64,000 nucleotides of DNA from Sphingomonas folli (GCF_019429525.1 NZ_JAHXZL010000013.1:62001-126000), one strand, 5' to 3'; shown: positions 25,478 through 33,116, counted from the stretch's first letter. Made by a program: numbers and translations. Notes: generated from the letters alone by a model not told the origin.

Positions 25478-25897
25478 CTAAATGGAGGAAGGCGCTGAAA
25501 TGAAAGTGGTGAGTGCGGAGCGTAGGGCAGTATCGTTTACCGCCTCAATCGCGTCGCTCACTTTCATCCAACGCCGCTGCCTTATGTCCCTCTCTGGCCA
25601 TGCGCGAAGAACCGTGTTCACGCGCAAAGGATAGGCATCGATGTGGATCTCGGCCAAGCCGGCAGCCGTCCGCTTGACCTGCGTGTAAGATGCGATCGGG
25701 AGCCGTTCTATCTCCCCCAGGACCCCAGCCTCTTCGAAGGCTTCGGTCGCTGCTGAGGTGTGTGCAAGCATCCATCGATGCAGGTTCCCCTTGGGTAGGA
25801 CCCAGCGTTTCCGCCGGCGCGATGTCACCAGCAGGACCTCCAGCTCTCCTGAAGATGCAACGCGATAGGGGATCGCCGCTGATTGACGTCGCAACAT
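25478..25897 (-). CDS. NUDIX hydrolase
   Basis: 139 residues. The Nudix box is visible as LPKGNLHRWMLAHTSAATEA directly followed by FEEAGVLGE, with the catalytic glutamates in EAFEEAG; the usual first Glu of the box is replaced, as in several alphaproteobacterial members of the diphosphoinositol-phosphohydrolase-like branch. The N-terminal AAIPYR starts the fold, and strands EVLLVTSRRRKRWVLPKG follow. Such enzymes hydrolyse nucleoside diphosphates linked to X. It is an isolated leftward accessory gene of the element. Confidence 0.8.
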   Translation of the reverse strand: MLRRQSAAIPYRVASSGELEVLLVTSRRRKRWVLPKGNLHRWMLAHTSAATEAFEEAGVLGEIERLPIASYTQVKRTAAGLAEIHIDAYPLRVNTVLRAWPERDIRQRRWMKVSDAIEAVNDTALRSALTTFISAPSSI

Positions 25898-25961
25898 CGG
25901 TCCTGGTTTAATGACGCTGGCCTACAGGTCCACTACCGAACGCAACCGACCTGAGGGCTGA

Positions 25962-26186
25962 ATGGATCGTATTGAAGCTGACGACCCAGCCTACCTCTAT
26001 TGCTCGCGCGTAGAGCACCCATCGCACGAGACCCACGTGGAGAGTGAGCTTATCGGGTCCGGCAGCTTCGCCAAGATGGTCCGCTTAGCGCTCAGCGATC
26101 CCGACGACGAAGTCTGGCGGTATTCGGTACTGGTCAACGGCACGACGATCGAAGGCGACGATCTGCGGGAGCATAGGGTGCGATAA
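25962..26186 (+). CDS. Small hypothetical element protein
   Basis: 74 residues, acidic, beginning MDRIEADDPAYLYCSRVEHP, with a likely strand-rich second half (VWRYSVLVNGTTIEGDDL). No family recognised. It is rightward, upstream of the SRAP gene by 66 nt, and divergent from the NUDIX gene. ATG 25962 follows a purine-rich stretch (ctgagggctga). Confidence 0.5.
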   Translation: MDRIEADDPAYLYCSRVEHPSHETHVESELIGSGSFAKMVRLALSDPDDEVWRYSVLVNGTTIEGDDLREHRVR

Positions 26187-26252
26187 AGCTTTTCGGTGCG
26201 ACGGCCCCGGCTCTGATTGCGGATCGCTCAACGACAGGGCAGCCTCCCGGCA

Positions 26253-26879
26253 ATGTGCAACCGCTACCGCATGACCGAGGCGCAGATCGCGCTGGCGACG
26301 CGCTACGGCGTCGCGGTGCCCTTCCCGGCCGACCTTGAGGTACCTCCGCCCGAGCTGTTCCCCGACCGCCCCGCCTATGTCGTGCGCGAGACCGACGGCG
26401 GCCGCGCGCTCGACGCGATGGTCTGGGGCTTCCCACACCAGGTGCCGGGCAAGCGCATCGACAAGGCGACCGGCAAGCCCGTTCTGCTGACCAAGAAGAT
26501 CACCAACGTTCGCAACTACACCTCGCCCTTCTGGCGCTCGGCACTGGCCAACCCGCGGCGGCGCTGCCTGGTGCCGTTCACTGCCTTCAGCGAGTACGGC
26601 CAGGACCGCGCGGCGGACGGCAAGCTCCCGCTCCACTGGTTCGACGTGCCGAGCCGCGCGATCGTCAGCTTCGCGGGCGTGTGGCGGCCGACCGAGCAGG
26701 GCGCGGTGTTCGCCTTCCTGACGTGCGAACCCAATCCTTTGGTCGCGCCGATCCACCCGAAGGCGATGCCGGTGCTGCTCCACGAGGAGGACGAGGAGCG
26801 CTGGCTCAGCTGTCCGTTCGACGAGGCGGTCGCGCTGGCGCAGCCCTATCCGTCGCAGCTGATGGCGGTGGATAGGTGA
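26253..26879 (+). CDS. SRAP (YedK/HMCES) family protein
   Basis: 208 residues. The start is fixed at ATG 26253 since Cys2 (MCNRYRM) must become the N-terminal nucleophile after Met removal; this Cys forms a thiazolidine crosslink to abasic sites in single-stranded DNA. Other family residues: the Asn of NVRNYTSPFWR, the Glu in PFTAFSEYG and the His in IHPKAMPVLL. The protein protects abasic sites during replication and is common on phages and islands. Its stop codon overlaps the GTG of the following lipoprotein reading frame (GTGA), which indicates coupling. Confidence 0.88.
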   Translation: MCNRYRMTEAQIALATRYGVAVPFPADLEVPPPELFPDRPAYVVRETDGGRALDAMVWGFPHQVPGKRIDKATGKPVLLTKKITNVRNYTSPFWRSALANPRRRCLVPFTAFSEYGQDRAADGKLPLHWFDVPSRAIVSFAGVWRPTEQGAVFAFLTCEPNPLVAPIHPKAMPVLLHEEDEERWLSCPFDEAVALAQPYPSQLMAVDR

Positions 26880-27388
26880 GGTATCCTCGCCTCCTCATCT
26901 CACTTGTCGCGCTCAGCGTCGCCGGCTGCTCGAGCGCCTAACGGGTCAAAGCGGTTGTGATCGCGGGCCGAGTCGCCTTCATCGTCGACCCCCAATCTAG
27001 GCACCAGCCTTCCTGCGTCACCGACATCGACGTCATCGCGTCCGGTCCGTCGCGTGCTCGACCAGCGAGCGGCGACGACGTGAGTCGCGTCACGTACGGG
27101 ACGTTTTGGCACCAAAGCGTTGAACGGGACTGCGAAGACAAATTCCCGGTGCTGTATGGTCAGCCACTTAAGGGCAGACCCAGGCCATTCGGCTCGACGA
27201 TCGAGGTGGTCGCGCCCAAGCCGCTTAAGATCGGCGTTGTCTATGAGGTCGCGATTATCTCGCCGGGTAGCGCATTCGGGAGTGGCGCGTTCAAAATCCT
27301 ACCCGATCGGACAATCCTGAATGTTCCACCACCGCCACTCGCGCCACCGGAGGGTTCGGACGCGGCAGCGGCAGGCGATGGCGGCTGA
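26876..27388 (+). pseudogene. Lipoprotein gene interrupted by an in-frame TAA
   Basis: A GTG at 26876 overlapping the SRAP stop opens a lipoprotein signal peptide, MRYPRLLISLVALSVAGCSS, with the lipobox VAGC, but after one more codon a TAA at 26939-26941 ends it. The same frame continues without further stop to 27388 as VKAVVIAGRVAFIVDPQSRH and a folded-looking domain (PKPLKIGVVYEVAIISPGSA) with a Pro-rich tail. Read through, it is a 170-residue lipoprotein. Either a point-mutated pseudogene, a sequencing error, or an N-terminally shortened protein restarting at the ATC/GTG codons near 26957. Confidence 0.6.
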
Positions 27389-27540
27389 TCTCTCAGCAGC
27401 GCTTCTGCCGGTTGCCCCGTGTGCGCTATGCTGGTCGATAATCGGACCCAACCAAACCGGTCTCGAAACCCAGGCGCGCGGCCATTTACACGCACACGAG
27501 ATATAACGCAGCGTCTCCGGTCAGCGACTCGGAGTATGAT

Positions 27541-27837
27541 GTGACAACCTACTGGATCACTTTTCGGCTGACTGACGACGCATCGTACAAGCAGCGATAT
27601 GACGACCTTGTCGACGCCCTCAACGAGGTCGGCTCGGCTTTTTGGGATGAGCCAACTTCGTTCGTCGCGATCGAGACGGACATGGGGATTGGTGCGCTCG
27701 CTTCTCTTCTCAAGTCAACTATCAATCCTGGGACGGATATTCTCGTTATTAGAGAGATCGGGCGAGACAACACTCGCTACATTGGCGAGCCGAAGAATGG
27801 TTTTCTGTACTTCTTCCCTAATGCCAAAAAGGTTTAG
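27541..27837 (+). CDS. Small protein with ferredoxin-like (Cas2/VapD-type) fold signature
   Basis: 98 residues from a GTG at 27541 with GGAG just upstream. The order TTYWITFRL (strand), YKQRYDDLVDALNEV (helix), SFVAIETD (strand), IGALASLLKSTI (helix), DILVIREIG (strand) is the beta-alpha-beta-beta-alpha-beta plan of Cas2/VapD-like proteins, and I recall similar small proteins starting MTTY(L/W)I(S/T)FRL. Cas2-like proteins may be RNases or purely structural. No cas1 or CRISPR array is in the window. Low GC; followed 3 nt later by the Rap1a/Tai-like gene. Fold call is inference. Confidence 0.6.
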   Translation: MTTYWITFRLTDDASYKQRYDDLVDALNEVGSAFWDEPTSFVAIETDMGIGALASLLKSTINPGTDILVIREIGRDNTRYIGEPKNGFLYFFPNAKKV

Positions 27838-27840
27838 GCG

Positions 27841-28299
27841 GTGAGCCAAGAGGGCTCGATCACACGTAGGCTCGGTCTAGGATTGCTTGCCGCCACCGCT
27901 AGCACGTCCCTTTTGCTCGGTTGCCCTGGAACAGCAACTGCTGCTCAAGGCGTTGCACCGGAACGGCTGCCATCCGCCCGGGACATGTATGTGAGCTGCT
28001 TTCTTCTGACTCGAAGACTGCCCGTTCCTCATCGGAAGGATGGTACGCGCGAGCTGTTCGAACCTGAATGGTGCAGCATGATGTCGATCCAGGCGATTGT
28101 GCATCGAGAGAGCAAGGACGCTCCCGAACCGCATTTCTGCCTGCCACGCTCCGCGGAGCTGGAAAGCAGCCCTCCTGATATGATGGCTTACGCGTACATC
28201 GACTTCTTCGAGCGCCGCGGCAGTGCTTTGTCTGGATCAGACGGTCGGGCAGAGTACATAGCGGCGATGGTTGCTAAATGGCCGTGCGCAGCCAAGTGA
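27841..28299 (+). CDS. Secreted Rap1a/Tai-like protein
   Basis: 152 residues from a GTG at 27841, three bases after the previous stop. Signal peptide: SITRRLGLGLLAATASTSLL with cleavage near TAAQ. The mature part has cysteines in SCFLL, WCSMM, FCLP and the final WPC, with SIQAIVHRE, FCLPRSAEL, AYAYIDFFERRG and AAMVAKWPC in the order of the Rap1a/Tai family of periplasmic immunity proteins. Those family members neutralise type VI amidase effectors, but relatives exist far from any effector, and none is seen here. Confidence 0.5.
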   Translation: MSQEGSITRRLGLGLLAATASTSLLLGCPGTATAAQGVAPERLPSARDMYVSCFLLTRRLPVPHRKDGTRELFEPEWCSMMSIQAIVHRESKDAPEPHFCLPRSAELESSPPDMMAYAYIDFFERRGSALSGSDGRAEYIAAMVAKWPCAAK

Positions 28300-28329
28300 G
28301 CTCCAACGGCGGTGACGGCGCACGATCCT

Positions 28330-28536
28330 CTAACAAGCCTGTCCATCGACGCTGATCACGACCGGGATGGCAACGGGCTTGTGGATGACGACTAGCGTGT
28401 CGGCCGCCACGATCTCAATACCGAGGCCTCGCAGCTCCTCATGCGGGTCGAACGGCGTCGGACCGATCGCCACGACGAAGCGCCCGCGTCTTCCTCGGAC
28501 GGTCTCGAGCGCCATGATCCTCCGTTTCAACGTCAT
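28330..28536 (-). CDS. Small element protein, end of the replication operon
   Basis: 68 residues. ATG 28536 overlaps the stop of the DUF5681 gene as ATGA. The basic start MTLKRRIMALETVRGRRG is followed by strands (FVVAIGPTPFDP; VAADTLVVIHKPVAIPVVIS). Last gene of the long leftward operon that begins upstream at the AlpA-like gene. No family recognised. Confidence 0.55.
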   Translation of the reverse strand: MTLKRRIMALETVRGRRGRFVVAIGPTPFDPHEELRGLGIEIVAADTLVVIHKPVAIPVVISVDGQAC

Positions 28537-28985
28537 GCTACAGCTCCTCTCGACTCCAGCGCGGCGATGCGCGCTTCCAAGTCCCCCGCCTCCGCGATCG
28601 CACGATGGGCGGTCAGTAGCGCCATCACTCGGCCGGCCTCGTCGGGTGTGACCTCACCGGCGGCCACCGCGGCCAACACCGACGACGACGCGGTCACCGC
28701 GTCTGCCACTGTCGTGACCGTGGGCAGGTCGAAGGATATGGGCGCGTCCTTCCGAGGCGGAGCGAGCCGGTCGAGACAGAGCCGCAGCGCCACGGTATCG
28801 CCCTCTAACGCCTTCTCGATCGCCTTCTGCGTCAATGCCTCGTGCTGCCCCTCAAGGAGGGCTTCGATGGCCAACGTGGTGCGGTGACGCGAGCCGCGAG
28901 GCTTGCCGGTGGGGTTCACGCGATTGCCGGGCGCGAAGGTACCATCGGGGTTCCGCCCGCTATTTACCGGCTCAGAAGGCGCCAC
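28533..28985 (-). CDS. DUF5681 domain protein
   Basis: 150 residues from a GTG at 28985. The conserved N-terminal block GRNPDGTFAPGNRVNPTGKP followed by RGSRHRTTLAIEALLEG identifies DUF5681, found on prophages and islands. After it, TQKAIEKALEGDTVALRLCL and LDRLAPPRKDAPI continue the family pattern; the C-terminus is a helical, Glu/Arg-rich segment. Similar DNA-binding-like N-termini occur near terminase genes, but no large terminase follows. It overlaps its upstream neighbour by 14 nt and its downstream neighbour by 4. Confidence 0.78.
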   Translation of the reverse strand: MAPSEPVNSGRNPDGTFAPGNRVNPTGKPRGSRHRTTLAIEALLEGQHEALTQKAIEKALEGDTVALRLCLDRLAPPRKDAPISFDLPTVTTVADAVTASSSVLAAVAAGEVTPDEAGRVMALLTAHRAIAEAGDLEARIAALESRGAVA

Positions 28986-29391
28986 CGAAGTACCCTCCCT
29001 GCTGCTGAGCAGACGCCCGGATCTCCGTCATCAAGGCAGCGCGACCGTTGAACATCGGGATGGGTGTCGCATGCCCCCGACCAGTGACAATCAGGTACCA
29101 CCGGCCAGGATGCTCGCCGGCGAGCAGGAAGCGGGTGCGATCCGCCTGGCTCATCCTCTCGTACTGCGTCGGAGCGATCACCTCCTCCGGCTCGGCCGTC
29201 GCGGGGTCGTTGGCATCGATCATGACCAGGGCGAAGGTCGACGAGGGCCACTTCAGGCGAGAGAGCATGTCCCCCAGCCAGTCGGATCCTCCCGCCGGCG
29301 GCTGGTAGCGCGCCAAAGCGTACAGAGCGCCGGTGCCAGCGGGTTGCCGCGCCTCCAGCTTCTCGATGCGAGTCTCTAGGCGTCCAGTCAC
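28972..29391 (-). CDS. Element protein with N-terminal coiled coil
   Basis: 139 residues from a GTG at 29391 which overlaps the stop of the 18-codon micro-gene as GTGA. A short coiled coil (LETRIEKLEARQ) precedes a mixed alpha/beta domain (SSTFALVMIDANDPA; PGRWYLIVTGRGHATPIPMF). Ends in a Gln/Gly/Phe-rich tail. Unknown function; part of the coupled replication operon. Confidence 0.6.
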   Translation of the reverse strand: MTGRLETRIEKLEARQPAGTGALYALARYQPPAGGSDWLGDMLSRLKWPSSTFALVMIDANDPATAEPEEVIAPTQYERMSQADRTRFLLAGEHPGRWYLIVTGRGHATPIPMFNGRAALMTEIRASAQQQGGYFGGAF

Positions 29392-29444
29392 TTACCCCAC
29401 TCCCTGATCTGGTCGTTATCGGAATTCCGATGTCGAAGGGTCAT
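29388..29444 (-). CDS. 18-residue translationally coupled micro-gene
   Basis: MTLRHRNSDNDQIREWGK. The ATG at 29444 overlaps the stop of the ATPase gene (ATGA), and its own stop overlaps the GTG of the next gene (GTGA). A near-perfect GGAGGGAG lies 2-9 nt before the ATG, inside the ATPase gene. Such precise junctions on both sides argue that ribosomes do translate it, either for the peptide or to carry ribosomes across the join. Too short for family recognition. Confidence 0.6.
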   Translation of the reverse strand: MTLRHRNSDNDQIREWGK

Positions 29445-30919
29445 CTGCTCCCTCCGGAGCTGGTCCCGCTGACGGCCTGCCCATCCCATCGGCTGAAGTC
29501 GCGAGGCGCTCGGTCCTTGCTCCCGAGCGCCGGATTGCGGGGCGCCTCCCCACCTTCCTCGCCTTCCTTGCCTTCGCGGTAGCCACCATCCCCACCACCA
29601 CCCCGCCCCTTTATAGGGCGGTGGTGGTGGGGAGTGGCGGTCCCCACTTCCCCACCACTCCCCACCTGCGGGTGGTGAGGTGAGGAGTGGTCGTCCACGC
29701 GCCGGCCGACGATCACGAAGGGACGGTCGTTGCCCTTGCCGTCCTTGCGCGTTTCCTCGTCCAGCGCGCCGTTGCGGTGCCACTGCTTCAGCATCTCGCG
29801 CACGCGGGCCTTGTCCTTGTCGTTGGACAGGTCGAGACCGAGCACGTCGGCGACGGCCTTGCCGACCCAGTCCTTCGCCTGGCCGTCCTTCCGCCAGGAG
29901 CCCGCTGCGACGGCTTCCTGCACGCGCCGCAGGTGATCGGTGCTGATGCCCTCGAAGGCGTCAGGCGGGCTCCAGCGGGTCACCACGCCCACGTTGTCCC
30001 CGTCCGCTCCGAACGGATCGTCAGGACCCTCAGCATTGCCTACGTCCTGCGAGGCGATCCGGAACCACTCGGCATCGGTTGCCGGAGCCCGGTTGGCCTT
30101 GTCGTCGAGGACGGTGAACAGGCGACGCCGCTCGCGCTCCTCCGTGATCAGACAGGCCTTGGCCTCATCCTTGTCCATGCGGTTGAGGACAAGGGTGACC
30201 CGCGCTGCCGACACCAGAGCGCTGGCACCACGGGACGACTCGGCCGTCACCTTCTCGCTGCCCAGCTTCTTGGAGTGGTGGACGAGCACCACTGAGCAGT
30301 TCGCCCGCTTAGCAATGCGCGCCCACGCCTTGGCCACGGCGTCGATCGCGACGTTGTCGTTCTCGCTCACACCATGCGAGGAGACGAACGGGTCGATGAC
30401 CAGCACGTCGATCTGACGACTGAGGAGCTCAGCGACCAGCGCTTCGACCACGGGAACGGCGATGGCGTAGCCCTCCCGGCCCTCGATCGCGATGCAGAGG
30501 CCGGCGCCATCGGGACCGCTGTCGAGGTGGATCCGGTCACCGCAGGCAGCCTGGTCGACCCGGTGGAACATGGCGGCGGCCACGAGCTGCATCTCCAGCT
30601 CGGCGAGGCTGTCCTCCAGGTTCCAGTACCATACTCGCTTGGAGCCGGCCCACACAGTCTTGCCGAGGATGTCCTCCCGTCCGCTGGCGAGCGACAGGAG
30701 CATGGAGGCAACGAAAGACGACTTGCCTACCCCGCCGGGCGCTACGATCGCCGACACCGTGCTCCGCAGAAGCCAACGACCCCATACCCAGGGACGACGC
30801 GGCAGAGTGCGATGGTCGGGCCAGCGGAAGGGTGTCGCCTTGATCGCCAATGCCTCGGCAGCAACCGGGCCGACGACCTGCGCGGCATCGAACTGCCGCC
30901 TGATTGATGCCGCGCTCAT
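29441..30919 (-). CDS. RepA/DnaB-like replicative ATPase
   Basis: 492 residues from ATG 30919, which overlaps the primase stop as ATGA. A RecA-type ATPase core: Walker A APGGVGKSS at 60-68, the KRVWYWNLED strand, Walker B IDVLVIDPF, then VSENDNVAID, and a sensor segment SVVLVHHSKK followed by ESSRGASALVSAARV. This is the AAA_25/RepA family used as helicase or helicase loader by plasmids, phages and satellites. The C-terminal 150 residues are divergent and end in a Gly/His/Glu-rich tract with repetitive DNA. Works with the adjacent primase in element replication. Confidence 0.8.
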   Translation of the reverse strand: MSAASIRRQFDAAQVVGPVAAEALAIKATPFRWPDHRTLPRRPWVWGRWLLRSTVSAIVAPGGVGKSSFVASMLLSLASGREDILGKTVWAGSKRVWYWNLEDSLAELEMQLVAAAMFHRVDQAACGDRIHLDSGPDGAGLCIAIEGREGYAIAVPVVEALVAELLSRQIDVLVIDPFVSSHGVSENDNVAIDAVAKAWARIAKRANCSVVLVHHSKKLGSEKVTAESSRGASALVSAARVTLVLNRMDKDEAKACLITEERERRRLFTVLDDKANRAPATDAEWFRIASQDVGNAEGPDDPFGADGDNVGVVTRWSPPDAFEGISTDHLRRVQEAVAAGSWRKDGQAKDWVGKAVADVLGLDLSNDKDKARVREMLKQWHRNGALDEETRKDGKGNDRPFVIVGRRVDDHSSPHHPQVGSGGEVGTATPHHHRPIKGRGGGGDGGYREGKEGEEGGEAPRNPALGSKDRAPRDFSRWDGQAVSGTSSGGSR

Positions 30920-31917
30920 GCGCGCACCTCCATTGCCAGCGCGTTCCAGTCCTTCCACGGCGCAGGCGGGCGCATGATCCGGACGGCGAGCTGAGCGTCC
31001 CGGTATGCCTCCGCCGCCTTCTGCGCCGCCCGCTCCCCAGCCTCATCCGCGTCGGCACCGATGACCACAGAGCGGGTTACGCTGGCGAACGACATGTGCG
31101 GCAGCATCGAGGTGCCCGCCGCCACCCACACGCTCTCACCGAGCGCCTGAGCGAGCGACAGGCCGTCCTCTAGCCCCTCGGTCACTACGACCGTCTCAGC
31201 GGGCGCGCCAAGCTGGATCGCGCCACCAGCGACGAGCCCGAGCGAGAACTTCACCTTGCCGTCCGCGGTGGCGGCCTTGCGGCCGTCCTCGGTGACGTAG
31301 GTGCGCTGGATCCCGACCAGCGTACCGTCCGGGTCGGTGACGATGGCGACGAGACAGGGCAGCAGCCCCGGCCCGTTCGTCGTCAGCAAGCCGCTGTTCT
31401 TCGGCGGCGCGAGCCGGGCGAAGCGAAGCGTGTGCGGCAGCGGCATCGTGATGGCGCGGTTGCGCAGGTACAGCTCAGCCGGCGTCCCCTCGATCGGCGA
31501 CGCCTGTCCCGCGATACGGTTCGCCACCTCGCGCAGATCCCGCTTCGGCTGTACCGGCGCGCGCTGCTGCTTCAGTTCCGCCAGGGCGCCGCCGTCGAGC
31601 ATGTCGATCGCCTCAAACAGCGTCACCCGATAGGCGCGCTGGACGAAGTCGATGACGTCCCCCGACGCGCTGCACCCGAAGCACCAGAACCGACTATCGT
31701 CGGCGAAGATCGTAAGGCTCGGCGTGCGCTCGTTGTGGAAGGGGCAGAGCCCCAACCACTCCTTGCCTGCCGGCTTCAGCTTCACGCCAGCCTGGATGGC
31801 GATGGTCGAGACGCGGTGGTCACGACGGATCGCCTCGCAGACCTTCGGCACGTCGATGCGCTCGCGCGACGCCCGGCCATGAGCCTCTCCGTAGGACGCA
31901 TACCGATCGAGAAGCAT
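30916..31917 (-). CDS. CHC2/Toprim primase
   Basis: 333 residues from ATG 31917, one base after the stop of the upstream gene, with GGAG upstream. A DnaG-type zinc ribbon uses Cys58, His61, Cys79 and Cys82 (GLCPFHNERTPSL to FWCFGCSASGDVIDFV). The Toprim domain follows: VVVTEGLEDGLSLAQALG with the catalytic Glu, and SVVIGADADEAGERAA with the DxD. The arrangement zinc ribbon-Toprim without helicase domain is that of phage and satellite primases. Coupled to the ATPase gene by a 4-nt overlap. Confidence 0.88.
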   Translation of the reverse strand: MLLDRYASYGEAHGRASRERIDVPKVCEAIRRDHRVSTIAIQAGVKLKPAGKEWLGLCPFHNERTPSLTIFADDSRFWCFGCSASGDVIDFVQRAYRVTLFEAIDMLDGGALAELKQQRAPVQPKRDLREVANRIAGQASPIEGTPAELYLRNRAITMPLPHTLRFARLAPPKNSGLLTTNGPGLLPCLVAIVTDPDGTLVGIQRTYVTEDGRKAATADGKVKFSLGLVAGGAIQLGAPAETVVVTEGLEDGLSLAQALGESVWVAAGTSMLPHMSFASVTRSVVIGADADEAGERAAQKAAEAYRDAQLAVRIMRPPAPWKDWNALAMEVRA

Positions 31918-31918
31918 C

Positions 31919-32200
31919 TCAAAACTCCGATCGAGAAAGAGGAGCTGGACCGCGCCCAACCGGCTGCGCTTCGTCGCAGATCGACACCGCGCACTGGCCA
32001 GAATACTCATCCCGATTAAGGATGTAGGCGGCGGCGATGGCTTCCTGCGGATCAGCGTACGGGCCTTGGAAGTTGCCCCAGCTGCTGCCCGAGCCGCTTT
32101 CGTGGGCGACCTCGAAGCCCTCCGCGCTGTTCCCCATCACGTGGACGATGCCGTGACGAGGATCGCGCGGGAGCCCGAGCGGAATGATGCGACCGCTCAT
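31919..32200 (-). CDS. Small element protein
   Basis: 93 residues. ATG 32200 overlaps the stop of the winged-helix gene as ATGA. The sequence EGFEVAHESGSGSSWGNFQG then DPQEAIAAAYILNRDE suggests a small alpha/beta domain like those that wrap single-stranded DNA-binding or DUF1508-like folds, but the resemblance is too weak for a name. Member of the replication operon. Confidence 0.58.
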   Translation of the reverse strand: MSGRIIPLGLPRDPRHGIVHVMGNSAEGFEVAHESGSGSSWGNFQGPYADPQEAIAAAYILNRDEYSGQCAVSICDEAQPVGRGPAPLSRSEF

Positions 32201-32511
32201 GCTGCGTCCTCCTGCTTGTCGAGGACCGTGGCGCGCCAGACGATTGCCTGGGCGCCAGACCGATTGCGGCGACGCACGCCGGAGTCGCGGATGGATCCTG
32301 CCTTCTTCAGTTCGGTGAAGCGGGGCTGGAGCGAGTAGCGGGGCAGGCCGACGATGCCGCAGACCTCGTCCACGGTGTGGTCGCCCGCCTCGCAGAGGGT
32401 CTTGTGGACCAAATAGCGGAGATGGCTGCTGGTCTCAGCGGCGAGCGCGGCGGCGGCAATGCTGGTGTCCACGCGGCGGTGCGCGCTGGCGGTATCGAAG
32501 GGGTCAACCAT
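32197..32511 (-). CDS. Winged-helix protein of the replication operon
   Basis: 104 residues. After a helical N-terminus, HTVDEVCGIVGLPRYSLQPR then FTELKKAGSIRDSG form a winged-helix motif with a basic wing (VRRRNRSGAQAIVWRA). This is the fold of small phage replication or regulatory proteins that recognise origins. It overlaps the previous gene by 8 nt and the next by 4. Confidence 0.65.
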   Translation of the reverse strand: MVDPFDTASAHRRVDTSIAAAALAAETSSHLRYLVHKTLCEAGDHTVDEVCGIVGLPRYSLQPRFTELKKAGSIRDSGVRRRNRSGAQAIVWRATVLDKQEDAA

Positions 32512-32713
32512 GGCCGGCCTCCTCCAACATCGCCGGCAGCTCGGCGCGCTCCAACAGCGTGCTTAGCCACCCCAGCTGTGCCGAGGTGAGCGGCGTCGCG
32601 TCCACCACACACTGGCCGAGGAAGCTGCCCGCCTTACGGGTCAGTTTCGCGTCGCTAAGCAGCAGCGCGAGCGCGGCAGCCTTGTGGTCGAGGAAAGGCG
32701 AAGGCTCACCCAT
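32504..32713 (-). CDS. Small helical element protein
   Basis: 69 residues from ATG 32713. The sequence ALALLLSDAKLTRKAGSFLG then CVVDATPLTSAQLGWLSTLL is a helical pattern seen in small proteins encoded beside phage replication genes, often described only as hypothetical. It overlaps the winged-helix gene by 8 nt. Confidence 0.58.
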   Translation of the reverse strand: MGEPSPFLDHKAAALALLLSDAKLTRKAGSFLGQCVVDATPLTSAQLGWLSTLLERAELPAMLEEAGHG

Positions 32714-32912
32714 TGCACGTCTCCCCCCACGCGAGCGAAGACACCAGGCCGGCGTGCGCGCCGACCAGACCGCAAAGGCTATTCAGCCGTTGAAGGCGAA
32801 GTGCCGTAATGCTATCTGCGTGAGTGCTGTTGTTGATGTAATTCGTGGAGGCCGGCGTTGGCGCGCCGGCCTTTCGCGTACTATCGGCCGCCGCCGCTTC
32901 GATCCTGGCCAT
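32706..32912 (-). CDS. Possible small element protein
   Basis: 68 residues from ATG 32912. The second half (ALRLQRLNSLCGLVGAHAGL then VSSLAWGETCNG) looks like a real helical protein and overlaps the next gene by 8 nt as other junctions do. The first half covers a 9-bp GC-rich hairpin at 32849-32872, so the true start may be elsewhere or the first part may not be coding. Confidence 0.4.
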   Translation of the reverse strand: MARIEAAAADSTRKAGAPTPASTNYINNSTHADSITALRLQRLNSLCGLVGAHAGLVSSLAWGETCNG

Positions 32913-32918
32913 GTCGCG

Positions 32919-33116
32919 TCACGCGGCGATCGGCTGTGAAGTCGAAGTCACTCGACGAGCAGACTTCCACGCTTCGATGTCAGAGAGATCGTAGGAGATC
33001 CTGCCGCCGGCGCGGATGTGGCGCGGACCGAGCCCGAGAACACGCCAGTTCATCAGCGTCTTGGGTTTGACCCCAATCAGCGGCGCGGCTTCAGTCGTGC
33101 TGAGGAGTTTCTGCAT
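32919..33116 (-). CDS. AlpA/excisionase-like HTH protein
   Basis: 65 residues from ATG 33116, with AGGAGG at 6-7 nt distance. The sequence LLSTTEAAPLIGVKPKTLMN then WRVLGLGPRHIRAGGRISYD is a MerR/AlpA-type winged helix, the form of excisionases and of AlpA activators that control integrase and satellite gene expression. It lies in the position typical for satellites and P4-like elements, heading the leftward operon with repeated sequences directly upstream. Confidence 0.78.
   Translation of the reverse strand: MQKLLSTTEAAPLIGVKPKTLMNWRVLGLGPRHIRAGGRISYDLSDIEAWKSARRVTSTSQPIAA

Noticed and set aside
27541..27837. Cas2 of a CRISPR system
   Set aside because: Only the fold pattern agrees; there is no cas1 and no repeat-spacer array anywhere in the window.
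28533..28985. DUF5681 gene as a small terminase subunit
   Set aside because: The N-terminal block is DUF5681, no large terminase follows, and the next genes belong to the replication operon.
29597..29690. Repetitive ccccaccacc tract as a possible origin or CRISPR-like repeat
   Set aside because: It is low-complexity coding sequence for the Gly/His-rich tail of the ATPase; no regular unit or spacer structure. An origin within it cannot be excluded but is not supported.
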